Of a stretch of 64,000 bases of DNA, positions 51,957 to 59,857 are shown piece by piece. Below the pieces are notes generated by a model. The model had not been told where the DNA came from and searched no databases. It saw only the letters and a program-made list of their open reading frames with translations. Each line of letters opens with the position of its first letter. The first letter of the stretch is position 1. The translations under genes were made by a program, and so were the position numbers. Origin of the DNA: Alphaproteobacteria bacterium (GTDB lineage: Bacteria > Pseudomonadota > Alphaproteobacteria > JAUHZC01); NCBI GenBank assembly GCA_030425805.1, contig JAUHZC010000001.1:62001-126000 (forward strand). The letters are read 5' to 3'.

Positions 51957-54872
51957 TTAACTGAGCATCAAGGCCTTATTGACCACACTCTCTTGCTCAA
52001 GTTTATGTTGAACAGGATAACCCGTTGCGGTTGAAGCTGCAGCGGCACGGCCCACAAAGGCTGGGCGTTGATAGCGGTGATCCATTTTGGTGAGGAGCTT
52101 TTCTAAATAACGATCCACAAAAGTCCAGGCTCCCATATTCATGGGCTCTTCTTGACACCAAACAACCTGGGCATTGCGATATTTGGAAAGCTCTCGAGAA
52201 AGCTCTTGCTCCGGGAAGGGGTGATACTGCTCAAGGCGGAGAATTGCGATGTTCTCAATCTCATTGGCTTCACGTGCTTGAATAAGATCATAGTAAATCT
52301 TTCCTGAACACAAGATGACCCGCCGAATCATTGTATTGTCTACCAAATTGCGATCTACCTCTGCATAAACAGGCCGGAAAGTACTGCCTGGCCCCATTTC
52401 CTCAAGGGTTGAAACAGCACACTTGTGACGTAAGAGTGACTTTGGAGACATTACAATCAAAGGTTTACGTGTTGAGCGATGAATTTGGCGACGCAACAAA
52501 TGGAAATAGTTGGCCGGTGTTGTACAGTTTGCCACAATCATATTGTTATTCGCGCAAAGCTGAAGATAGCGCTCTAAGCGGGCAGAAGAATGCTCAGGCC
52601 CCTGCCCTTCATATCCATGGGGCAAAAGCATTACAAGCCCAGACAAGCGCAACCATTTCACCTCAGCAGAAGCAATAAACTGATCAACGATGACCTGTGC
52701 TCCATTTGCAAAATCTCCAAACTGAGCCTCCCAAATAACGAGAGCCTCAGGAAGAGTTACGCTATAGCCATATTCAAAACCAAGCACACCCATCTCTGAG
52801 AGAGGACTGTCTACGACATGGAAAATCGCTTGATCTTTTGAGATGTAGTTTAGAGGATAATGCCCCTTCCCTATTTTTTGATCTCGAAGCCGAGCATGGC
52901 GATGGGAGAAAGTTCCCCGGGAAGAGTCTTGACCTGATAAACGTACAGGATGCCCTTCTCGCAGTAGAGTTCCAAAAGCTAACGCTTCAGCAGTGCCCCA
53001 GTCAAATCCCTCTCCAGCCTCAAACATTTTTTTCTTTTCGTCCATAAGGCGCTGAAGTTTTGGGTGGATGTTAAAGTCTTCTGGAATATCTGTGAGGCGC
53101 TCCCCAACTTCTTTGAGGACTTTTAAGTCAACAGCTGTATTGCCTAGTTCATCATCACCGTGGGCAGAGTACCCAGACCAACTTCCCTCTAACCAGTCAG
53201 CCTTCTCTGGATTAAAGGTATCGCTTTCCTCAAATTCTTTTTGAAGAAATTGGTCCATCTCTTGATCAAGAGCCTCAATCTCCTCTTCTGTATAAACACC
53301 TTCTTGGAGCAACGCCTCTGCAAATTGCTCTTTCACAGGAGCCCGCTCTCCAATTAGGCTATACATCTCCGGCTGTGTGAAGGAGGGCTCATCCATCTCA
53401 TTGTGCCCATGACGGCGATAACAGAAGATATCGAGAATCACGTCATGACTAAAAGTATTGCGGTAATCAATAGCAAGCTTTGCTGCAAAAGCAACAGCAA
53501 CAGGGTCATCTCCGTTCACATGAAGAATTGGAGCCTGCACACCCTTTGCCACATCAGAACAGTAGGGAGAAGAGCGTCCCTCTGCTGGCATGGTTGTAAA
53601 GCCAATTTGGTTGTTTATGATGATATGAATCGTTCCGCCGACACGATACCCCCGAAGTTTTGCAAGGTCCAGGGTTTCAGAAACAACCCCCTGCCCTGCA
53701 AAAGCAGCATCTCCATGGAGTAAAATCCCCATAACATTAGCATGAGGATGTTCGGCAAATCTTGTTTGTTTTGCACGGACTTTTCCAACAACAACTGTGT
53801 TAACAGCCTCAAGATGAGAAGGGTTGGGTGAGAGAGAAAGATGGAGCTTTTGTCCTCCAATTTCTCGATCTGAAGATGCCCCAAGGTGATACTTCACATC
53901 TCCTGAAGCATGTCCCTCTTTAGGAAGCATGGATTCCCCCTTGAACTCTTTGAAGAGCATGCGGGGAGGCTTATCCAGTAAATTACACAAAACATTGAGC
54001 CGTCCCCGGTGTGCCATACCCAAAACAACTTCTTTCGTTTTGTACTTTAGAGCTGCACGTTCAACAAGCGTCTCCAATGCAACCATTGTAGACTCTGCCC
54101 CTTCTAGGCCAAAACGCTTCGCCCCGGGGTATTTCTTTTTCAGGAACTGTTCGAAATTCTCTGCTTTTGCGACGTTTCGATAGATTTCTTTTTTTTCATC
54201 AACAGAGAAGGCTTTCTCAACCCTTATCCCCTCAAGTTTTTTTTGAAACCATTCCCGCTCAGCATCTTCTTGGATATGCATATACTCAATACCCAAATGG
54301 CCTGAGTAAACCTGATTAAGCCGATCATAGATCTCGCGCACAGTTGCTTTTTCAAATCCTAGTTCACCTCCAACCCTTACAGGACGGGGGTCATTTAAAT
54401 CCAGACCATAGGCCTTTGGATCCAACTCAGGGTGATCTCCTGGAGGCGTCAAGCCCAAGGGATCTAATTTTGCCTTCAAATGCCCCCGCACCCGATAACA
54501 GCGTATCATCATAAGGGCTTGTAAAGAGTTTTGAACATCCTGTTCTGTAATTGCTTCTCCCGAAGCTACGGGTGATGCTTGAGGTTGCGGCTTTTCTTGT
54601 TTTGCACTTCCATTCGGCTTTGCCGGTGCAACCTGGGACCCATCAGGTAAAATTCCAAAAGCCTCCATGAGGTCTGGATCTTGGCCGTACTGAATCTGAT
54701 TTTCTTGGCTCCAAGGAGGGTTCTCTCCTTCTGTTTCCAGTTGAACCTGTTGAAACAGGGATGCGAGAGAAGGATCAACATTCTCAGGGTCTTCAAGATA
54801 TTGTTTGTAAAGCGCTGTTAAATACGCAGGACTCACATTGAGCGGGAAACCATCAGGAGACTGGCCAGACAT
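51957..54872 (-). CDS. sucA: 2-oxoglutarate dehydrogenase E1 component
   Basis: The thiamine-diphosphate-dependent first subunit of the 2-oxoglutarate dehydrogenase complex of the TCA cycle. At 971 residues it has the normal length: N-terminal YLTALYKQYLEDPENVDPSL, FGLEGAESTMVALE, GMAHRGRLNVLCNLL, GDAAFAGQGVVSETL for thiamine diphosphate and metal, GFTTMPAEGRSSPYCSD, HRHARLRDQKIG, and the C-terminal EEPMNMGAWTFVDRYL. The E2 gene sucB, which usually follows, is not next to it or anywhere in the window. Confidence 0.98.
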   Translation of the reverse strand: MSGQSPDGFPLNVSPAYLTALYKQYLEDPENVDPSLASLFQQVQLETEGENPPWSQENQIQYGQDPDLMEAFGILPDGSQVAPAKPNGSAKQEKPQPQASPVASGEAITEQDVQNSLQALMMIRCYRVRGHLKAKLDPLGLTPPGDHPELDPKAYGLDLNDPRPVRVGGELGFEKATVREIYDRLNQVYSGHLGIEYMHIQEDAEREWFQKKLEGIRVEKAFSVDEKKEIYRNVAKAENFEQFLKKKYPGAKRFGLEGAESTMVALETLVERAALKYKTKEVVLGMAHRGRLNVLCNLLDKPPRMLFKEFKGESMLPKEGHASGDVKYHLGASSDREIGGQKLHLSLSPNPSHLEAVNTVVVGKVRAKQTRFAEHPHANVMGILLHGDAAFAGQGVVSETLDLAKLRGYRVGGTIHIIINNQIGFTTMPAEGRSSPYCSDVAKGVQAPILHVNGDDPVAVAFAAKLAIDYRNTFSHDVILDIFCYRRHGHNEMDEPSFTQPEMYSLIGERAPVKEQFAEALLQEGVYTEEEIEALDQEMDQFLQKEFEESDTFNPEKADWLEGSWSGYSAHGDDELGNTAVDLKVLKEVGERLTDIPEDFNIHPKLQRLMDEKKKMFEAGEGFDWGTAEALAFGTLLREGHPVRLSGQDSSRGTFSHRHARLRDQKIGKGHYPLNYISKDQAIFHVVDSPLSEMGVLGFEYGYSVTLPEALVIWEAQFGDFANGAQVIVDQFIASAEVKWLRLSGLVMLLPHGYEGQGPEHSSARLERYLQLCANNNMIVANCTTPANYFHLLRRQIHRSTRKPLIVMSPKSLLRHKCAVSTLEEMGPGSTFRPVYAEVDRNLVDNTMIRRVILCSGKIYYDLIQAREANEIENIAILRLEQYHPFPEQELSRELSKYRNAQVVWCQEEPMNMGAWTFVDRYLEKLLTKMDHRYQRPAFVGRAAAASTATGYPVQHKLEQESVVNKALMLS

Positions 54873-54972
54873 TCAAACCCCAAGAAAATAATTGCTGAAT
54901 GCCTCATTTTAGCAAAGTTTTTTCAAAAGCGGTAGAGGGTAGAGTCCTGCAATTTTTATATACAGACTAAAA

Positions 54973-55974
54973 CTAAACCTCTTTAAACAAATAAAACCGA
55001 CCAGTCTCTGTTTCAGGAGCTCCAGCAGCAACATATTGAGGGTCTCTTGTGTAGACAAAAATCTCCCCCTCAGGTCCTCGTACATAAAAATACTGTTGCC
55101 CTCCCTCTGGGCCAACTCTGTCAAGATAGGCATCCCTCAACACTGAGATCCATACGGAGTGTTCAACTTCGCTGAGATCAACTAGAACATCTTCTGCTTC
55201 GCACTTTTTTGTTAAAGGCAGTGCGCCATGACGCATCAAAAGAACAAGGGAGGCTATGTTATCCGGGCGTACACAAGCTTCAATTCCCGAGAGCGGTGCT
55301 CCCTGAAAGAGGAATTCAGGATGCTCTCCGGATTCACCCAATACTTTTACTTCTGGAGCCCATTTTTCAATAACAGTTTTTAAAACTGAGCCCATAATAC
55401 CACGTCCCCAGAGTTCCGGAATACCAATCAAAAATGCCAAAAAACCAACTCCAGCAGGTTTGCTATCAAAGCCTAAAACGGCTAAGAATCCGAAAGCCTT
55501 TCCTGGCTCAAGTCCTAACTCTTCATCCGCCTCTGCTGCACAAAGCATAAGCCCTCCTGCTGGAGAACCAGCTTTATTTGCTTTGATCCACCCTTGAACC
55601 ATCGCCTTAACTCTGGCCTCTTCACGGGGTAAGCCTTCTGCAAATTTTCCCATGACTTCAGAAGCACGAGGTTGACCTTCTCCCATATACTGATACAAGG
55701 CATCACCATCTTCTGGGCGAGGTTCTCTCAACAACCAAGGAAAATCTCCAGCTCCTTCTTTTCTAGCAACACCTTCCAGAGAAAAACGAAGCGCTCCTTC
55801 AGGATCTACTGAAAAAATTCTAGCATCCCCCATGAGTACGGTATCAGGCGCTGCACTTCCAGAACTCGCAGAAGCCCCCGCTGCAGGCTCTGCTGTCGCG
55901 GACCCTGCTGTTGCAGCGCTTGCAAATGAATTCCAAAAAAAGACTAAAACACTAAATAAAATTCTATTCTTCAT
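54973..55974 (-). CDS. Exported GNAT-like acetyltransferase
   Basis: I start at ATG 55974, after GGGAGG. The signal peptide is MKNRILFSVLVFFWNSFASA, then an Ala/Ser/Gly-rich linker. From about residue 83 the sequence fits a GNAT domain: WLLREPRPEDGDALYQYM, GKAFGFLAVLGFDSKPAG, IPELWGRGIMGSVLKTVIEK (acetyl-CoA loop at about 186-198) and IEACVRPDNIASLVLLMRHGALPL. The C-terminal 80 residues are extra. Most GNAT enzymes are cytoplasmic because acetyl-CoA is there. An exported one would meet its cofactor only inside a host cell, which fits a secreted effector; this is inference. Confidence 0.75.
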   Translation of the reverse strand: MKNRILFSVLVFFWNSFASAATAGSATAEPAAGASASSGSAAPDTVLMGDARIFSVDPEGALRFSLEGVARKEGAGDFPWLLREPRPEDGDALYQYMGEGQPRASEVMGKFAEGLPREEARVKAMVQGWIKANKAGSPAGGLMLCAAEADEELGLEPGKAFGFLAVLGFDSKPAGVGFLAFLIGIPELWGRGIMGSVLKTVIEKWAPEVKVLGESGEHPEFLFQGAPLSGIEACVRPDNIASLVLLMRHGALPLTKKCEAEDVLVDLSEVEHSVWISVLRDAYLDRVGPEGGQQYFYVRGPEGEIFVYTRDPQYVAAGAPETETGRFYLFKEV

Positions 55975-56065
55975 AGAACCTCCCAAAAATTATTTTTTAT
56001 AAAATAACATACTTTTTTAATATGTCAAATTTGGAGGGTTAGCATTTTTTACTGTCTTTTTTTAT

Positions 56066-56737
56066 TTAAACTTCTGGCTCTTCAGGCAAAGCTTCTGTGC
56101 TTTCTGTGCGGGATAAACCAGCCGCAGGTTCTGCGGGAGGTCGTAAAGCAGCCTCACGCAGACGCCGTAGCAAAGGAACAAACTCAGCTGATATCTTAAA
56201 CTCAGATTGCCCTAGTTTCTTGTGGGGCTGTTGTAGAATAGCCTCCATAATTCGAATTGAAAGCTCAACTTCTTCAAGAGTTGCAGGGTAGCCACGCCAA
56301 GGTGCCCTTGCCCACAATCCTTCCAAAGGCATCTCCATCAGTTCAGGTAAAGTTGGTCTAGGAGGAGGCGGTGGTGGCGCCCAAGATGCAGTCCAGTCAG
56401 GCTCTACTCCTGCTGGCAATCCAAGGGGTGAAGATTGGGAAATAACCCCCCCTTCTAGATCTTCACTTCGAGGTGCTTCTGCTGAGGGATTAGCAAGAAC
56501 ATCTTCTAAATCAGGCCATTCTCCATCTCCCCCACTTGGAGGGGAAGGATCTGAAGGCGCAGGGAGAGCTCCCCGTCTTCCTCTAATGATAAGAAGCCAG
56601 TAGTTGATTCCTCGAGCCATCGTCCTAAAACTTCTGCCTAAAGCTTGAGAAGGTATTCCTCTACCATCGGCAGCAAAAGAAAAATCAGGTATAATTAAGC
56701 CGATTAATAGTGTCTGTAAAAAAATATAACTTTTCAT
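56066..56737 (-). CDS. Exported polyproline-containing protein (223 aa)
   Basis: Signal peptide SYIFLQTLLIGLIIPDFSFA. The middle is Pro/Gly/Ser/Glu-rich and probably disordered, with the run WAPPPPPPRPTLPE (about residues 117-130). The rest is a helical C-terminus (LEEVELSIRIMEAILQQP, FVPLLRRLREAAL). Six consecutive Pro followed by Arg-Pro is the type of ligand bound by eukaryotic EVH1, SH3 or profilin, as seen in some actin-recruiting bacterial proteins. No actin-binding motif is recognisable, so that role is only a hypothesis. Confidence 0.7.
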   Translation of the reverse strand: MKSYIFLQTLLIGLIIPDFSFAADGRGIPSQALGRSFRTMARGINYWLLIIRGRRGALPAPSDPSPPSGGDGEWPDLEDVLANPSAEAPRSEDLEGGVISQSSPLGLPAGVEPDWTASWAPPPPPPRPTLPELMEMPLEGLWARAPWRGYPATLEEVELSIRIMEAILQQPHKKLGQSEFKISAEFVPLLRRLREAALRPPAEPAAGLSRTESTEALPEEPEV

Positions 56738-56872
56738 AATCCCCCCTGTTTTGTTTTTTTATTAGATCACCATTTTCTGCTTCTGTGTAGGGGATAAAAA
56801 TTCTCAGGTGTAAGTGAAGAAACCTTGACATAAAGCAGCAAGATTAATAGGTTGTGAGAACCTAGCAAGCGC

Positions 56873-56965
56873 GGGGGGGTGGCCGAGTGGTCGAAGGCGG
56901 CAGCCTGCTAAGCTGTTATACGGGGTTCACCCGTATCGAGGGTTCGAATCCCTCTCCCTCCGCCA
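56873..56965 (+). tRNA. tRNA-Ser (anticodon GCU)
   Basis: Seven G in the acceptor strand pair with TCCCTCC (two G-U pairs). D-arm GGCCGAGTGG, anticodon loop CTGCTAA with GCT at 56907-56909, long class II variable arm (ATACGGG-TTC-ACCCGTAT), T-arm GAGGG/CCCTC and encoded CCA. It reads AGU/AGC. The gap on its right to 57194 holds a palindromic element and AT-rich DNA; the gap on its left holds nothing I can name. Confidence 0.97.
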
Positions 56966-57035
56966 GCCTTTGCTTTTTCAAAACAATTTTCTCATTTTTA
57001 CTGCAGGGGTCATAGCATCGCTCCTGTCCGGTGGA

Positions 57036-57067
57036 CCCCGGATCAAGTCCGGGCTTGACTCGGAATC
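57036..57067. repeat. Dispersed palindromic intergenic element, copy C
   Basis: CCCGGA-TCAAG-TCCGGG hairpin, the same as the first hairpin of copy B, followed by a decayed TGACTCGGAATC that resembles the start of the second hairpin. Confidence 0.65.
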
Positions 57068-57194
57068 TAAACTTGCAAAAAATACCCCCTCCTACACCCC
57101 TGATTTTACCTACATTTTAAGATAAAAGATTAGCATTTTTTGACAATCCTAAGTACCTGTGGGATTTTACTCGCACAGGAAGAGGCTTAGAAAA

Positions 57195-58379
57195 ATGATA
57201 ACAAAAAAATCTTTCTTTTCGTGGTTTTGGAGGAATGTGGAAACAGAGGAAGGGCCTGAGCTAAAAAGAGGACCTTCCTCTGTTTACAGCTATCATATGG
57301 TAGGCCGTCCACGCTGGACTCCCCAACGCTATGATGCGCTATGTCACGAAGGATTCTGTAGTAATGTTATTGTTTATCGAGCTGTGAATCTCATCGCTCG
57401 TGGTGTTGCCTCTATTCCCTTTAAAGATGCAGATCAGGTGCTCCCCCTCTTTAAAAAACCAAATGATTTACAAGATTGGGGGAGTTTTATGGAGGCCGTG
57501 GTGAGCACGTACCTTCTCTCAGGCAACGTGTATATCGAAGCCTGCCCTGAAAAGAATGGCCACATCGGAAAGCTTTCTCTTTTGCGACCTGATCGTGTCG
57601 CAGCACTCCCTAATAACAATAAGGGAAAGCTTTGCGGTTATGTGGTCAGGGAGAGGGGTGTCGAGCGTCGTTTTCATATTCATCCAGAGACCGGACGCTC
57701 CTCTCTTCTCCATTTGAAAACCTTTCATCCTCTAAATGAATGGTATGGCCTAAGCCCCCTTGAGGCTGCAGCACGGGCTATTGATCAGCACAATGAAGTC
57801 TCAACCCACAACCTGGCACTGCTTCAAAATGGAGGCCGGCCGTCGGGAGCCCTTGTTGTCGATGGAAAAAACACATACCTCACGGCAGACCAGCGGGAGG
57901 AGCTTCGCTCCACAGTCAAAAATGTGTTTAGTGGCGCCTCGAATGCAGGAAGATCTCTTGTCTTAGAGGGAGACTTCAAATGGGAAGAGATGGGGCTTTC
58001 CCCAAAAGACATGGACTTTTGTGAAGGGAAAAAGATGTCTGGACGTGAAATAGCCCAAGCTTTTGGCGTGCCCCCCATGTTGGTTGGGATTACAGGTGAT
58101 GCAACATTCTCTAATTTCCGAGAGGCCCGCCTGCATCTCTGGGAAGAAACTATTCTCCCCCTTGCTGAGCGCTTATTGCGTAGCCTTAAAGCTTGGCTTA
58201 TGACCCAGGATCTCTCTGTTCAAGATCTCCGATATGACCTGGATCAAGTTCCAGCTCTTGCTCCTAAGCGGGAAGCTCTCTGGAATCGAATTACAGGTGC
58301 TGGCTTTTTAACAACCAACGAGAAGCGAGAAATTTTAGGCTTTGAGCCCCTTGTTCCTCCTGAGGAGGCAACTTTATGA
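57195..58379 (+). CDS. HK97-type phage/GTA portal protein
   Basis: Portal protein of the HK97 family, the dodecameric ring through which DNA enters the capsid. VYRAVNLIARGVASIPF, LSGNVYIEA, LSLLRPDRVAALP, LLHLKTFHPLNEWYGLSPLEAAARAID, LQNGGRPSGALV and MSGREIAQAFGVPPMLVGITGDATFSNFREAR (read in parts) are all family features. The closest type is the portal of alphaproteobacterial gene transfer agents. I start at ATG 57195 after AGAGG; the frame is open from GTG 57159. The protease gene follows with a four-base ATGA overlap, but no capsid, terminase or tail genes do. Confidence 0.92.
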   Translation: MITKKSFFSWFWRNVETEEGPELKRGPSSVYSYHMVGRPRWTPQRYDALCHEGFCSNVIVYRAVNLIARGVASIPFKDADQVLPLFKKPNDLQDWGSFMEAVVSTYLLSGNVYIEACPEKNGHIGKLSLLRPDRVAALPNNNKGKLCGYVVRERGVERRFHIHPETGRSSLLHLKTFHPLNEWYGLSPLEAAARAIDQHNEVSTHNLALLQNGGRPSGALVVDGKNTYLTADQREELRSTVKNVFSGASNAGRSLVLEGDFKWEEMGLSPKDMDFCEGKKMSGREIAQAFGVPPMLVGITGDATFSNFREARLHLWEETILPLAERLLRSLKAWLMTQDLSVQDLRYDLDQVPALAPKREALWNRITGAGFLTTNEKREILGFEPLVPPEEATL

Positions 58380-58900
58380 AACCGATGACATATAAATCCG
58401 CCCCGCTTCCTTTGAAGTCGGGTTTTTTTACAGACAATAAAGGCTTTTTCTCTGGCTATGGGAGTATCTTTAAAGTAATTGATCGGCATGGGGATCGTGT
58501 GATGCCTGGAGCTTTTCGCCGCTCTCTCTCCTACTACTTCCGCCAAAAAACCTTACCAAAGATGTTCCATGAACATGACCAAAACCAAGAGATTGGAAAA
58601 TGGTATGTGGTAAAAGAAGATATGAAAGGTCTTTTTGTTGCCGGACAACTTGATCTTGAAAATCCTCGAGCTCGGGAGGTTTATGACAAAATCCGCAGGC
58701 AAGAAATTACTGGCCTTTCTATTGGGTATTACCCTTGCCGCACATCTGTCTGCCCCCTTCATAAGAATCGCCTTCTTCATGAAGTTGACCTGGTTGAGAT
58801 CTCCGTTGTTGAATCAGCTGCTAATCCAATTGCAAAGATTCATGAGATCAAAGCCTTCCTTGAGCGCATGTGGTCTCGGGTTCGAAGAATAGAGAGCTAA
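58376..58900 (+). CDS. HK97-family prohead protease (GTA type)
   Basis: A 174-residue serine protease of family U35 that trims the capsid scaffold. GFFSGYGSIFKVIDRHGDRVMPGAF is the family start, FHEHDQNQEIGKW supplies the catalytic His, and ITGLSIGYYP contains the Ser, then LHEVDLVEISVVESAANPIAKI. Motifs look intact. It is translationally coupled to the portal gene. Its substrate, the major capsid protein, is not encoded next to it. Confidence 0.92.
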   Translation: MKPMTYKSAPLPLKSGFFTDNKGFFSGYGSIFKVIDRHGDRVMPGAFRRSLSYYFRQKTLPKMFHEHDQNQEIGKWYVVKEDMKGLFVAGQLDLENPRAREVYDKIRRQEITGLSIGYYPCRTSVCPLHKNRLLHEVDLVEISVVESAANPIAKIHEIKAFLERMWSRVRRIES

Positions 58901-58906
58901 CACTTA

Positions 58907-59797
58907 TCAAAACTCTCGTAAGGCTGGATGCCTACGGCATACCTCTGGCCCCCAAACATTTACTGTTGTTGCGCCAAGCATCAGGACTCCATATCCTCCG
59001 TACTGAGGTCGGAACGTAATACGAAATCCTTTGAAATCGAAATTTAGAGAAGATTGAACAAAAATAAGAAGGCGATTACAGGCTTCGATGACGGGTGAAC
59101 AAGCTGTAGGGGCACGCTCTGAAACAGCTGATACACCAACAACACCCCCTTTAAAGGCACGGGCATCTCTTAAAAAAGTTCGCCTTGCAGCAAAAAATGC
59201 ATCTGCATGACCTTCCATAGCATCACGGGAAGCGGCAAGCTCCAGGCGATATTCTTCTTTGGCAGCTTCATCAGTAGCCAAACAGAGTGCTCTCTGAGCA
59301 TTAACGATGCGGTAAACACCTCTCATAACTTGAGACAGGGAGCCATGCATGGCAGAAAATGACGCTGATAAGCCCCCACCGCCTCTTTCCATTCTGCTAA
59401 TATCAGAGTCACTAAGCCCCCAAGACCATCCTCCTTCCAGCAATCTACGACCATGAACGACAACATCACCAAAAAATCTTCTCAAAAGTCCTGCAGTCCC
59501 CATTTCTGGAAAACACACTGGTTCAACAAGATGATGCATGGGAATGCCAAAAATACTTTCTCGATCCTCAGGCAGGGGTCGTGCCTTTAGAAAAATACCA
59601 TCAAACTCTCTTGAGCACCCTCCTCCAACACGGTATCGAAAAATGACAAGAGCCCCTTTTCGAGGCATACTCTCCCCCACAGAGAGAGCTCTTTCTCTCT
59701 CTACGGGAGCTGCAGCAACTCTCTCGTCATCAGCTGCGGGTGCCGCTGCGGAAGAGAGCCATGCTGGAAATAAAAACAATAAAATCAAAAACTTCAT
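58907..59797 (-). CDS. Exported hypothetical protein (296 aa)
   Basis: I start at ATG 59797 (MKFLILLFLFPAWLSSAAA), with AGG nine bases upstream. No family recognised. After the signal peptide comes a beta-type part (GALVIFRYRVGGGCSREFDG), a Gly-rich turn, then a helical region (SQVMRGVYRIVNAQRAL, EEYRLELAASRDAMEGHADAFFAARRTFL). A beta-rich end (FKGFRITFRPQYGGYGVLMLGATTVNVWG) follows. There are about six Cys. Convergent with the prohead protease gene, seven bases apart. Function unknown. Confidence 0.65.
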   Translation of the reverse strand: MKFLILLFLFPAWLSSAAAPAADDERVAAAPVERERALSVGESMPRKGALVIFRYRVGGGCSREFDGIFLKARPLPEDRESIFGIPMHHLVEPVCFPEMGTAGLLRRFFGDVVVHGRRLLEGGWSWGLSDSDISRMERGGGGLSASFSAMHGSLSQVMRGVYRIVNAQRALCLATDEAAKEEYRLELAASRDAMEGHADAFFAARRTFLRDARAFKGGVVGVSAVSERAPTACSPVIEACNRLLIFVQSSLNFDFKGFRITFRPQYGGYGVLMLGATTVNVWGPEVCRRHPALREF

Positions 59798-59857
59798 ATT
59801 CACTTACCTATTTTTTCTAGGAAAGCATGAAGTTTCGTATGAGGGCAAGGATGTTTG

